NCBI GenBank assembly: GCA_037043455.1
Contig: JAWPHD010010298.1
Coordinates: forward strand, 1-64,000
DNA: 64,000 bases
Source: Cyrtodaria siliqua
Lineage: Eukaryota > Mollusca > Bivalvia > Adapedonta > Hiatellidae
Direction: 5' to 3'
In this document: positions 35,152-45,734 of the stretch, in pieces
Layout: the number at the start of each line of letters is the position of its first letter
Numbering within the stretch: the first letter of the stretch is position 1
The notes under the pieces: model-generated
Database searches by the model: none
The model's input: the letters and a program-made list of their open reading frames with translations, nothing else
Told to the model about the DNA's origin: nothing
Program-made: the position numbers and the translations under genes

Positions 35152-35611
35152 GTCTCACACCTCAATTAGTTTTCCCATATGGTAACTGTACAGCCTTTTC
35201 CAACATCTGAGCTTCAAAGCTGGGCAGCAGACATTGTTGTTGGTTTAATAAGTGGAGTGCGTGGTTCAGTGGTAGAGTGTCGAGCTTCAGATTGAAAAGT
35301 CGTGGGTTCAATCCTCGCCATGGCCATGTTATTTATCCTTGAGCAAGATAATTGATCCACATTGCTTAGTACTGGTTCTACCCAGAAAACCTGCACATAA
35401 TCTTTGAAAGGGGTGTTGCAGTATCAATAGATAGATAGACAGATAGATATCTTCAGTATAGCCAAGACCACACTGCAGATGTATGCTATAGCAAAGAAAA
35501 ACCTATTTTTCAAATTAGAAATTGCCTAAAATTGAGATATTTTTTTTCTTTTTCTGTTTTCCTTTTGTCTCTAGGTCTGTGAGCTTTCAGGAGAGATAAT
35601 AGAGGTGTGAG
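35152..35611 (+). mobile_element. MITE with GTCTCACACCTC ends, copy 2
   Basis: GTCTCACACCTCAATTAG at the left and AATAGAGGTGTGAGA at the right. It is interrupted by a SINE at about 35253-35450. Confidence 0.8.
35253..35450 (+). mobile_element. tRNA-derived SINE inside the MITE
   Basis: The head GTGGAGTGCGTGGTTCAGTG then GTAGAGTG and GTGGGTTCAATCCTCGCC has A/B-box-like parts. The body contains 'gtactggttctacccagaaa'. The tail is a (GATA)n run. The same family occurs at 62550-62720. Confidence 0.75.
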
Positions 35612-36012
35612 ATATTTTTAGCAACATCATCCATAACATAACATTTAGTAGCTAAGTGCAGTACCTATACAATATGACCATAAGCATGCTTATATCGTAT
35701 TGAGAAGTGAAATAATTCAAGATTATGTGATTTAGAGTAACGCGTGTTTTGGCAAGTTCTCGCTGTACAATTTTTTTTTCGACACATGTAGCATTTGTGT
35801 AATAACTCCACCATTTTCCCCTGAATATTCATGAGATTTTCATCAGAATCTACTTTTGTCATCTGCTATCATATCATTTATGATAATGATTAAAACAATA
35901 TTAGTTCATATCATGGTATCAGACATATGTATTCAATGATCAACAGCTGAAATCTGAATAGGAAAGATATCATTTCTTCCTGGTAACAAGATAAAAGTCT
36001 AAAGTATACCAG

Positions 36013-36341
36013 CAGGGCTTTTTTTCATGATTTTGGGAACATGACCGTACCCCTGGAATTGGGAATTTTAGCGCGATTTTTCATACAATTTGGAAAAATA
36101 TAAAGTAAAGCATTTCTTTCATAGTTATATCTTTAATATTGTTTTTTGTACACCAAGATAAACAGAAGCATTTAAGCTTTTGAACCCCAATCATTGGATT
36201 GACACGTTTAAAAATTATTATTATTATTTATTTATTTTTTTAAATTGGGAATTTTTTCCTCTTAATTGGGAAAAAAAAATTGTTTTGGCATTGGGAATAT
36301 GACCGAATTTCGGCTATAAATACAGCCAAAAAAAACCCCTG
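36013..36341. mobile_element. Small hAT-like MITE (CAGGGCTTTTTTT ends)
   Basis: The left end CAGGGCTTTTTTTCAT is mirrored by AAAAAAAACCCCTG at the right. ACCAG borders both sides. The interior has repeated 'attgggaat' words. Non-coding. Confidence 0.7.
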
Positions 36342-37696
36342 ACCAGTCAATAGCTATGCATTTAGATTCTGCATGTCAAACAAACCAACTAAGCTTAGAT
36401 CTGAGAATATGAAGAAATATACAAGTCGGAGTATCACTTGAATTTTGGCGGTATTCTACCTTTAACATAAAAATACATATGAAACGCCACCAACCATAGT
36501 ACAAACATAGTTGTAGCTGTAGCAAAAAAGTATACACACTTGCACAAAAATTGCTTGAAAATGTTACTATTCAATTTATGGGCATTTTTCAAAAAATGTG
36601 CAAATTTTGAGTACTCATATATCAAACATTTTTTTGATGCAGTTTTCTTAGTAATGTTGCTTATATTACAACGGCATGTTTAACCAATATTTACAAAAAG
36701 GCATGGACCTCCCAGATGCTTTTGGCAATAATTACTACTTTTTGCAAACGATCAGTTGGAATTTAATTTCCTTCCTGTTACCGTCTTTTAAATCATTGAG
36801 TTTTTGTGTGAAAAGCAATGTTTTCCTGATTTTTTTCATGTATTGTTCATGTTGTAATCTACTAATTATAAAAACACAATGGATGGGACTTATTTTATCC
36901 CTTTAAATTACTTTTGGCTCCTTTTTGGATTTTAAATTTTGATTTATTACTAATTTTGAAATCGTTTTTATTTGTTTCTTTGCTTTAACTTAATACTTTT
37001 AATATCAATTTAACTCACACTACTATAATTACATTAGCAGAATAAACTGGGCAAATTCAGGTAAGTAATATCCACGCATTACAGATGTATTAAAGGAAAA
37101 AAAGTTGGTAACAGGATGGACATAGGGGTAACAGGAAGGAATAGTGGTAACAGGTTAGAATTATTAAACACTAGTCATGTTGTATGCGAACTGATTTTAT
37201 ATCAGTTTAACTCACACTACTATAATTACATTAGCAGAATAAACTGGGCAAATTCAGGTTAGTAATATCCATGCATTACAGATGTATTAAAGAGAAAAAA
37301 GCTGGTAACAGGATGGAAATAGGGGTAACAGGAAGGAATAGTGGTAACAGGATGGAATTATTAAACACTAGTCATGTTGTATGCAAACTGATTTATTAAA
37401 ACTGAATACAACAATACATAAACTATTATGTAGTCAAATATGTTTAATAATGCCAATATAAAAACTTCTTCCAATATGTGGGTATGGAGTAACGGAATCA
37501 TGTAAGAACTTCAAATTGATCAATATTATTATCATAAAGAATTTACCAGGTACATCAATTAATCCGTTGTGATCAAAAGCACTGTAAACATGTTGGCATG
37601 ATTAAATGATTGGCCAATTCAAAACAATTTCAAAACAATGTAACAACAAAAACATCAAACAGTAATGCACTATAAAAATCCTAAGGTACATTTCAG

Positions 37697-38035
37697 TAAA
37701 TGATCCAAAATACACTGTCCAGGAATATCATGTTACATCCTTGAAAACTTGGTTTGCAACCTTTAAACTTTCTTATAAGATACAATACTGCATTTGTAGG
37801 CTATATTTTGATAATCTGTATTTGTTTCTTATCTAGAAAGATTGTTCTCTTCAAATTATTTAATATATTTAAGCAGAAAAACATTGCTGAAATATTTCCA
37901 AGATGTAACGAGGACGCTAGAATGCAGTATTGTGTCTTATAAGAAAGTTAAGAAAGTTTAAAGGTTGGACACCAAGTTTTCAGGGATGTAACACGATATT
38001 ACTGGACAGTGTATTCTGGATCATATCAGTATACC
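37697..38035. mobile_element. Fold-back MITE (arms about 95 bp)
   Basis: The left arm (37697-37793) and right arm (37920-38035) are reverse complements: AATACACTGTCCAGGAATAT against ATATTACTGGACAGTGTATT, and TTTCTTATAAGATACAATAC against its mirror. It sits inside the motif cluster. Confidence 0.75.
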
Positions 38036-38629
38036 GGATCAAATATATATAGCTTATAATAGCAGCCTCTGAACTTTTTTTAGAATCACATATGGTAACA
38101 TCACAAACATCGAACATCTTTTCATAAATCCTTACTTACACAATCGTGTAATAGGCCCCAATTTCACGAAATATTTCAACATGATAAGCCCAAATATTGT
38201 GTTTAATTTATGAAATTACTTAATGAAAGGTGTTTTAAACACAACTATTTTATCTTCATTATCTGACTTTTTCTATATAAAAAGACTTAGAACAATAAAC
38301 ATAACAATAAATCATTTGCTTTAACATCATATATAAGTTTTTTATTTAAATCATTTGCTAGAAATACATTTTCAGGTTATCAATTTGGCACAGACAGTGA
38401 AATCATGAACATCTGTTCCGAAATATATTATCCTTGATTTTGTTACATGTATATGACTTATGATTAAGAGATTGGGGCTAAATGGTTTACACAACAATAT
38501 GTCAATAACATAATAGAGAAAATAACTATATGAACACTAACATTCACTACACCAACAGTGCTGTAAGAAGAATAAGTTTCTAAATATGCCCATCTGACCA
38601 TCTCTCTCACTGTTAGGGATTTTCACAGT

Positions 38630-39484
38630 CTATTTAATCTTCTCCCATCCATCAATGGCAAAATTGGGATAACCTGTCTTAGAAGACAGTAGCTTTGGTT
38701 TAGGCAGGACAGTTACAACATTCTTGATTTCATACCAGCATTCATCATGTACTAGTCTTGGCCAGTAAAACTCGTTCTTGGACTTACACACTTGGTGGAA
38801 ACATCGAACATATACTTCACTGTCACTAATGTCTATGACCAAACCGGGATATGGTTTTCCGTCATACCTTACAGCTACGTACTTGTTAAGTAGTAGAGTC
38901 GTATTTTCTATAAAGTCATTAGCCATGATATTGTCAGTTATATTCTTATCTTTATTAGGAGTCGATCCCATGCTTTCTTCCTGTTCCATTGGAGTATCCT
39001 GTGTTCCAGGGGAGGTGTCTGTATTGGTGTCCTTTGATTCTGCTACATGGAGAAGTGGAACAAAGTGATTAGGCACCCAATTACCATCAACCATGTCATT
39101 TCGGGTGCTCGTCCACATAATTAGCAACACTTGCTGTTTTGTTGGATTTCTGGGGTATACTCGGTGCAGATGGTTTCTTACAATGGCGTTTCCCCGCTCT
39201 GGGTAGACGGAAAATAAGGGAGCATCCAACACACTTGACATGGCAAATATCTGCCAAACCCCCATGAAGGACTTTGGCCTACATATCGACATCACTTCTG
39301 TCTCAAAATTTTTTCTTACTACTGCCGATGTCATGGCAACTCCTGGAATATAATAATCAGAATACAGAGCGTATGTTTTTGCGAGATCTGGAATTTCAGC
39401 ATCTTTTACTCCTTTCTTCAAGTGCTCCTGATCGAGGTACAATTCATCATTCATACACAGTTCACAAATGATCCTAACTCTCAT
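38630..39484 (-). CDS. OTU/vertnin-like protein, likely mobile-element derived, N-terminus uncertain
   Basis: An uninterrupted 284-codon frame lies on the strand opposite to GNPTAB, inside its intron 1. The N-terminal part (about 1-150) looks like the second half of an OTU-type cysteine-protease fold as found in vertnin-like proteins of invertebrates: RVRIICELCMNDELYLD, FMGVWQIFAMSSVLDAPLFSVYP, IMWTSTRNDM and WVPNHFVPLL, where the NH would hold the catalytic histidine. The cysteine-bearing first half is absent, so either an upstream exon exists or the protein is inactive. Residues about 150-200 are acidic, low complexity. The C-terminal part (YVAVRYDGKPYPGLVIDI...FYWPRLVHDECWY) resembles a small SH3/Tudor-like fold. 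Start: first ATG after an in-frame stop. Host gene versus transposon gene is unresolved. Confidence 0.6.
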   Translation of the reverse strand: MRVRIICELCMNDELYLDQEHLKKGVKDAEIPDLAKTYALYSDYYIPGVAMTSAVVRKNFETEVMSICRPKSFMGVWQIFAMSSVLDAPLFSVYPERGNAIVRNHLHRVYPRNPTKQQVLLIMWTSTRNDMVDGNWVPNHFVPLLHVAESKDTNTDTSPGTQDTPMEQEESMGSTPNKDKNITDNIMANDFIENTTLLLNKYVAVRYDGKPYPGLVIDISDSEVYVRCFHQVCKSKNEFYWPRLVHDECWYEIKNVVTVLPKPKLLSSKTGYPNFAIDGWEKIK

Positions 39485-41179
39485 TTCATCAGAGCAAAAA
39501 CTTCAATTATTTGCATCAAAATTCCTTCCTGTTACAAGATTGTCCTTCCTGTTACCCAATACGCCAAAAGTACAAGAATCTGACCAAATCAAATCATTTC
39601 TCAAAGAAAACCAATATTTAAATGGTCCTTTGTCAAATGAATATTTATTAGGAAAACATATTATACAATGGATATAATGTTTTAAAAGATTTAATTACAC
39701 TCAAACCACAGAAATTCCTTCCTGTTACCAAAAAGATTCCTTCCTGTTACAAAAAGAGGAGTAACAGGAGGGAAAGTAACAGGAAGGATTTTTTTCAATA
39801 ATTTACTGATAATAATAACTGATCCCCTATAAAGTTTGTGTGGTGGGGAAATTCAAAAATTCATGTAAAATGCTACAGATCCTTCTGAATTTTTTTTTTT
39901 TTGTCATAAACATTTACATTTTAGACCCCATAACAGGAAGGAACATTTAGGTTTACTCACCTTAACCTCGGAAAGGATTTTATTTCAAAATGTCTTCCTG
40001 GTGATAACTAGGTTGCATAAAACTAAATACTTTCCCATAGACCTCCTGTTGCACCTGTCAGCTAATATCTCAAGAATTATACACCAGATTTTCTTTAAAT
40101 TACCTTATTTCATAGATATTTCCATCACAAAGCCTTTGAAAGTGTGAAAAAGACAATTTTTTCTGCTCAAACTCTCTGCACATGTCTGTGTTTACAAACA
40201 CTATTGAATCCGCACTGAATATTGACATGCAATTTCAATGGATGTTAAATTTTCAAAAACATTAAAAAATATTTTTTTATTTAATTTAATGATCCTAGCT
40301 GATGGGGATTATTTTACCTATAGTTTATCCTTCCTGAAAATGCATATTGAATATTTCAAAGTTATATCTGCTGACCTCTGTGAACTCTGTGAACTTTCAC
40401 TTCTGTACTGAATCGTACACAACAAAAGGCGGGGCTTCAGCCAGGCTATATTTAGCTGTACGCAACCACTAAGGTCAACCAATTGTCCGCCATTTTGTTG
40501 TAGAAAGGGAGAGAACTTTTCTGTCTTTATAACAGGGAGATTTAGGGAGAAGTTATTATCATTATGTATATTATTATGCTTTGGTAACAGGAGGGAAACA
40601 TATTTTTGGACAAACATTAACATTAATTTAAACATATATTTAAGCTATCAAATACAAGTTTGAAATACTAAATAATTATTTTCTTTCACATTTGTTATTA
40701 TGTATATGAAAGAATTATTTGTTTTACAAAAATAAACATATATTAGCCTTTTGAAAATTATAGAACAGCCTTGGGACATGCGATATTTGATACCCCTGCA
40801 GTACTCATTTTTCATTTCCATTCTCTTCTTGGTCAGATATTATAGTTTTAGTTCCTTACATACATGAAGAAACATTTTTGAGGGTAAATCAAAAGAAATT
40901 TCATTTGTACAATGATAAATAAAATTCTAAAATTATAATTTTTTTCCTGGGACACACATTTGCCCTTTTTTTGAAAAATGCCGTTATATCAAATACCCGA
41001 TATGGGCATATACTGGTCACAATATCTGCCAAGTACATTATCTGTACCAACAACTAGTTGCAGTTGTCTGACAAATTATTACTTTGAAACTAAAACACAA
41101 ATCAATTGAATCAAGGTGTATAACTGGCTTTAATAAAAGGGCATCTGTGTGACTATGATGAAAAGTTAGCTACTCTCCA

Positions 41180-41571
41180 GTCTCACACCTCAATTAATTT
41201 TCCCATAGGGTTACTGTACATCCTTTTCCAACATCTGAGTTTCAAAGCTGGGCAGCAGACATTGTTGTTGGTTTAATATCTTCAGTATAGCCAAGACCGG
41301 TAATTTAAAGCAATAAAATACATAAATTAGCCAGGTTGGTTTTTTTTCTCGCTCATGTGGAATGGAAAATAAAAAAATCATACCCTGTCTAGCTGAATAT
41401 GTGGTGCTTAGGTCAAACACTTCTGAAATTTGAATGAAACCTCATATCAACATGAGATTTTCTGCATCATCTGACTTTTACACTGCAGCAAAGAAAAAAC
41501 AATTTTTTAAAGAAATTGCCTTTTGTCTCTAGGTCCGGGAGCTTTCAGGGGAGATAATAGAGGTGTGAGAC
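41180..41571 (+). mobile_element. MITE with GTCTCACACCTC ends, copy 3 (complete)
   Basis: Perfect terminal inverted repeats GTCTCACACCTC / GAGGTGTGAGAC bound 392 bp. The interior matches 23078-23490 and 35152-35611. Confidence 0.85.
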
Positions 41572-41758
41572 CTGAAGATAAGCTGAGTTTTATAGAATTG
41601 TACTAATATTTGTTTTTTAAAACTGAGAGTAACTTTACTCATCAGGTTACTATAAATACTCAAAACTTTTAAAATCATGAGTATAATATTTGTATGTATG
41701 TATGTATTTCCCTGTGGAACAGTTTGTTCCATAATAATTATTAATTATTATTTGCATA

Positions 41759-43320
41759 CCGTATTTTACCTTGTATAGTACGCAGTTTTTTTTACTTCTT
41801 TCACGGTTTCCGAAAGGGGGGTGCGTACAATACAAGGAAACAATACAAACAACTTTTTTTTTTCATTTTATATGCAGAAAATCGATGTGAGAATAGAGAA
41901 AAAATGCCGATGAAAACATCGGGGACGAACAGACAGACATTTGTGAATGCCGATAATACTTTAATTTTCGTGACTTACTCGCTTTATACATGCAATTTAT
42001 TGACTTAATTCGACTTAGAGATGAATAAAGTTTATTATAAAGCTTGTTTTTGTATAAATGTTTGCATATTTGTTGTAGAATTTCAATAAATGAGTGAACA
42101 AAATTCGCCCTTGTTTTGTTATTTATATCAGTTGACTTGATATCACGTGATTTCCATGAATTGACTGGTACACATAGTATTGTACAAGATGACACTTGCA
42201 GACAACAGTTATAAAAAATACTTGCAATTTCAAATGGTTGATCATGTTTGCCCTTTGTTTTGCTGTTGTTTATAATTTCACACGTTTTGCAAACACAGTA
42301 CATACACACTTTAAGCACGGGTAGAGTGGGTTATTCTATTTCTATAATCCTTTGAAGTTGACGAAAGTAGCGACACTCTCTATTGATATTTTGGAGCATG
42401 GGTTAGTCTTTTGATGTAACCGACAAATACGCAGTAAAATGTGTAGTCACTGGCAGTTAATGGAATGGACCACTCTCATTCAATCGGACGACCTGTAACA
42501 CCTAAAATTAAAAATGGTTTCGACTGGTTTGCCTCAGCTGATTACACAGTTTATTTATAGTTCTTTGTGTAGGTTCAGCAGGGTTTGGAACTAACGGGAG
42601 ATTGATAGGCAATTGTTTTCAGATAGTTGTTGTACCGTATTATTCTGCTTTAATTATCGTGATGCAATTAGAGATTATTTTTTTATAACTTTTTAACCTT
42701 TTATTTTCACACACTTTAAACACGGGTAGAGTGGGTTATTCTATTTCTATAAATATAATCCTTTGAAGTTGACGCAAGTAGCGACTATTTCTGAGGATGC
42801 ACGTTGACACGGTGTACAGGTAATCATGGTAATTGATCACGCGTTACACTTGTGATAAGCACTGGTTCCCGTGAATACACAATGTTAGTATAATCGGCGT
42901 AATGGATTGCGGTAACCAACGACTTTGTTGTATTTTTGTTTTAGTAGATGTAATTATCGGATTACGGACAATTATTTGCAGCATTATAATCGGCTCTTTG
43001 ATGAGTTGATGAGATGATAAAAGATAGGTTCTCCCCTGAAGATTGTCAATTAATGATTGAAGTAATTATATTGTTCTGGTGTTGTTTTCTTTTGTACGCT
43101 AATTTTCGCGATCTGCAGATAGTTGTTGTACTGTATTATTCTGCTTTAATTATCGTGATGCAATTAGAGATTTTTTTAAAAAAAATTAACCTTATATTTT
43201 TCGTCGAATGGTTCATCTAGGAAAACTAATATTTTGATGCGTATTATACACGGAAACAACTTTTTACCCCAGTTTTGACCTCTGAGAAGGGGGGTGCGTA
43301 TTATACAAGGTAAAATACGG
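41759..43320. mobile_element. 1.56-kb non-autonomous DNA transposon (CCGTATTTTACCTTGTATA ends)
   Basis: The left end CCGTATTTTACCTTGTATA then GTACGC, and the right end GCGTATTATACAAGG then TAAAATACGG, are inverted repeats. A second GGGGGGTGCGTA..ACAAGG block lies near the left end as well. Internal blocks are duplicated ('cacgggtagagtgggttatt' at about 42315 and 42724; 'attattctgctttaattatc' at about 42639 and 43133). The end sequence resembles pogo/Tigger-type elements; this is inference. No transposase frame. Confidence 0.7.
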
Positions 43321-43671
43321 GGTAAAAAGTAATTGTTCTAAGCATGGGTCTTATATTAAGATTAAAGGCCATGCAGTGTTTCATTTTACTTGACAATGTT
43401 TGAACCATTTTAATCAGAATTGTTATTTTCTTTTAAAATGTATTAAATCACATTCCTTGTTATTCATTCATTTTGAATCTGATGAGTACGCACTAAAGTC
43501 AAAAATTATATACAGCTCTGCAGTATTAGGGAACTAGTAGTGAAAATAAATCTCAAAAATTTCCAAACATCCCTCGTCAACTTACGAAAAGCATATAATA
43601 TAATATAATAAACGGTTAGATAAACTTTTAATCTTAATAATTCAATAAGCCTATTATCGTTTCTTTTACAG

Positions 43672-43757
43672 AGTGTTGCGGAGTGGAGCACAGAGAAATA
43701 TGCAGCAGTCTTCAATTCATTCAGTGATAACTTAGCTGGCAAGTCATTTAGGGAAAG
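43672..43757 (+). CDS. GNPTAB: GNPTAB exon 2
   Basis: Acceptor TTTTACAG, 86 bases, donor GTAAGC. Encodes SVAEWSTEKYAAVFNSFSDN then LAGKSFRE, corresponding to the conserved luminal segment after the anchor (family EWSRDQY...DNIAGKSF). It ends in phase 2, and the split arginine codon is completed by exon 3. Confidence 0.9.
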
Positions 43758-43789
43758 GTAAGCAAATGCTCATTGCAATGTTTGTTTCC

Positions 43790-44110
43790 TAATATAGGTG
43801 TGTTTGTTTCCTAATATAGGTGTGGTGTACACGTATATAGGTGTGGTGTACACGTATATGGGTGTGGTGTACACGCATATAGGTGTGGTGTACACGCATA
43901 TAGGTGTGGTGTACACACATATAGGTGTGGTGTACGCGTATATAGGTGTGGTGTACACGTATATAGGTGTGGTGTACGCGTATATAGGTGTGGTGTACGC
44001 GCATATAGGTGTGGTGTACGTGCATATAGGTGTGGTGTACGCGCATATAGGTGTGGTGTAGGCATATATAGGTGTGGTGTACGCGTATATAGGTGTGGTG
44101 TACACGTGGG
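43790..44110 (+). repeat. 21-bp minisatellite resembling GNPTAB exon 3 coding sequence
   Basis: About 15 copies of 'ggtgtggtgtacacgtatata' with small changes, in intron 2. The unit matches exon 3 around 'tagacgtggtgtacacatgg' and reads (I)GVVYT(Y/H) per 21 bp, echoing IDVVYTW. The last copy runs into 'gtggggcaatggatca', extending the resemblance to exon 3. Non-coding as it stands, because no acceptor leads into it in frame. Confidence 0.8.
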
Positions 44111-44139
44111 GCAATGGATCATATAACAGCTATGGATGA

Positions 44140-44797
44140 TATTATATTTATCTTACAATCTATCACTGCCTTTACCTATAGATGTGGTGTACACCTATGT
44201 CAGTGGGCTAGGTGGATCAGCCCTCGTATATAACAGTTATGGATGATACTGTATTTATCTTACAGTACCTAAAGATGTGGTGTACACATGGGTCAATGGA
44301 ACAAGTGTATCACCCCTCATATATAACAGCCATGGACAATATTGTATTTATCTTACAGACTGTTACTGCCTGTACCTAAAGATTTGGTGTTAACCTGGGT
44401 CAATTGGACATGTGGATCAGCACTCGTCTATAAGTTATTGTCGATATTGTATTTATCTTACAGACTGTCACTGCCCATACCTATAAATGTTGTGTACAAC
44501 TGGGTCAATGGGACAGATGGATCAGCCCTCGTATATAACAGTTGTAGACAATATTGTATTTATCTTACAGACTGTCACTGCCCATACCTATAAATGTTGT
44601 GTACAACTGAGTCAATGGGACCGATGGATAAGCCCTCGTATGTAACAGTTGTAGACAATACCTTAAACATATATAACAGTTGTAGACAATATTGTATTTA
44701 TCTTACAGACTGTCACTGCCCGTACCTATAAATGTTGTGTAAAACTGGGTCAATGGGACAGATGGATCAGCCCTCGTATATAACAGTTGTAGACAAT
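44140..44797 (+). repeat. Six tandem pseudo-exon copies of the GNPTAB exon 3 start
   Basis: Period about 92-138 bp, mostly about 107 bp. Each copy has 'attgtatttatcttacag' (the exon 3 acceptor) then 'actgtcactgcc' and codons close to LSLPIPINVVYNWVNGTD, and ends 'gatggatcagccctcgtata' followed by 'taacagttg'. Starts lie near 44140, 44247, 44341, 44446, 44552 and 44691. The real exon 3 follows at 44816. Copies lack the rest of exon 3 and its donor; copy 1 has a broken acceptor (ttacaa). Confidence 0.85.
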
Positions 44798-44815
44798 ATT
44801 GTATTTATCTTACAG

Positions 44816-44935
44816 ACTGTCACTGCCCGTACCTATAGACGTGGTGTACACATGGGTCAATGGGACAGACCCACAGCTGATTATGAACCTGAAACGTCTC
44901 AAGCTAGACATGCAGGACCAGCTTAACACATCCAG
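44816..44935 (+). CDS. GNPTAB: GNPTAB exon 3 (Stealth CR1, catalytic motif)
   Basis: 120 bases from acceptor CTTACAG to donor GTAATT. It encodes LSLPVPIDVVYTWVNGTD then PQLIMNLKRLKLDMQDQLNT. IDVVYTWVNGTD is the hallmark first conserved region of Stealth-family phosphotransferases. I pick this copy as the functional one because it alone keeps the D of DVVYTW, continues into a charged helix and joins in frame to exon 4. NGT is a potential N-glycosylation site. Confidence 0.92.
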
Positions 44936-45165
44936 GTAATTGCTGACGTAATGAGTTTATATTAACACATCCAGGTAATTGCTGACGTAATGAGTTTATA
45001 TTAACACATCCAGGTAATTGCTGACGTAAAGAGTTTATATTAACACATCCAGGTAATTGCTGACGTAATGAGTTTATATTAACACATCTAGGTAATTGCT
45101 GACGTAATGAGTTTAATATATTAACACATCCAGGTAATTGCTGACGTAATGAGTTTATATTTCTT
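44923..45165 (+). repeat. 40-bp tandem array holding the exon 3 splice donor
   Basis: The unit 'ttaacacatccaggtaattg' then 'ctgacgtaatgagtttata' is repeated six times. The first copy spans the true exon 3 end and its donor (CCAG|GTAATT). Later copies keep the donor sequence; one has TCTAG. Confidence 0.9.
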
Positions 45166-45449
45166 TTTATCTCTTCCATGATAATTATGAATACAGTAGG
45201 GTTGCCAGTAATTGGTTATCATCTGTTTCATGCTTGACCACAAGTTGACAGGTTCTGGAAAGGCCATCGACCCCTTTAGCAAGCTGTTTGGCACTTCAGG
45301 GTTATGTATTATGTACATGTATATAGTCATTCAGGAGCTATTGTAAAAAAAAAGGCATGATTCTATCTTATTATTGATGGTGAAATTAAGTAATAGTATA
45401 TTTACCGAAAATAAAAAAAAAGTGCCAAAGAAGCCCAGTGGTTCAAGAA

Positions 45450-45718
45450 TGGAATTTAACTGGATTTTGTAGTTGCACCATCAGATAAGTCATAAGGTGA
45501 CTTTCCAGCTTCCATTGGCATAGGAAGATCCCAGATGCCGCTCTGGACCATTTTCGTGCATGTGCGAGCTGCTGGGTAGAACCACCGACGTTCCGCAAAC
45601 CAGCTGGATAGCTTCCTCACGTAAAGATTCCTGGTCCCATTAGGGCTCGAACCCATACCAGTGAGGGGCAAGCCATTTCAAATCCGTGCCTCTAACCACT
45701 CGGTCATGGATGCCCCAC
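45450..45718 (-). mobile_element. tRNA-Ser-type SINE with target duplication
   Basis: On the minus strand the head starts GGGGCATCCATGACCGAGTG then GTTAGAGGC and GGGTTCGAGCCC. The body has 'gtggttctacccagcagctc'. The tail is near 45450. The 13-bp repeat AGTGGTTCAAGAA / AGTGATTCAAGAA flanks it (45437-45449 and 45719-45731), as expected for LINE-driven insertion. A sister copy is at 58012-58266. Confidence 0.85.
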
Positions 45719-45734
45719 AGTGATTCAAGAAATA

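Larger units (their letters stand above)
36770..40600. repeat. Cluster of GTAACAGGAAGGA motifs in both orientations
   Basis: About fourteen copies of GTAACAGGAAGGA (or with one change) or its complement TCCTTCCTGTTAC fall near 36770, 37108, 37128, 37147, 37305, 37325, 37344, 39522, 39543, 39717, 39738, 39763, 39776, 39932 and 40581. I saw none elsewhere in the window. A block of about 193 bp with three copies is directly duplicated (37005-37180 and 37198-37385). The cluster surrounds the OTU-like frame at 38630-39484 and is dense just upstream of it. Confidence 0.75.

Noticed and set aside
43770..44122. Repetitive open frames on both strands ('YTTPIYA', 'RTPHLY', 'GVVYT')
   Set aside because: A 21-bp repeat is open in many frames because its length is a multiple of three; none joins to GNPTAB in frame.
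44342..44593. A separate protein with two VVYTWVNGTD-like motifs
   Set aside because: It consists of pseudo-exon copies read through their acceptors; the real exon 3 at 44816 is the only copy with the full continuation and matching phase.
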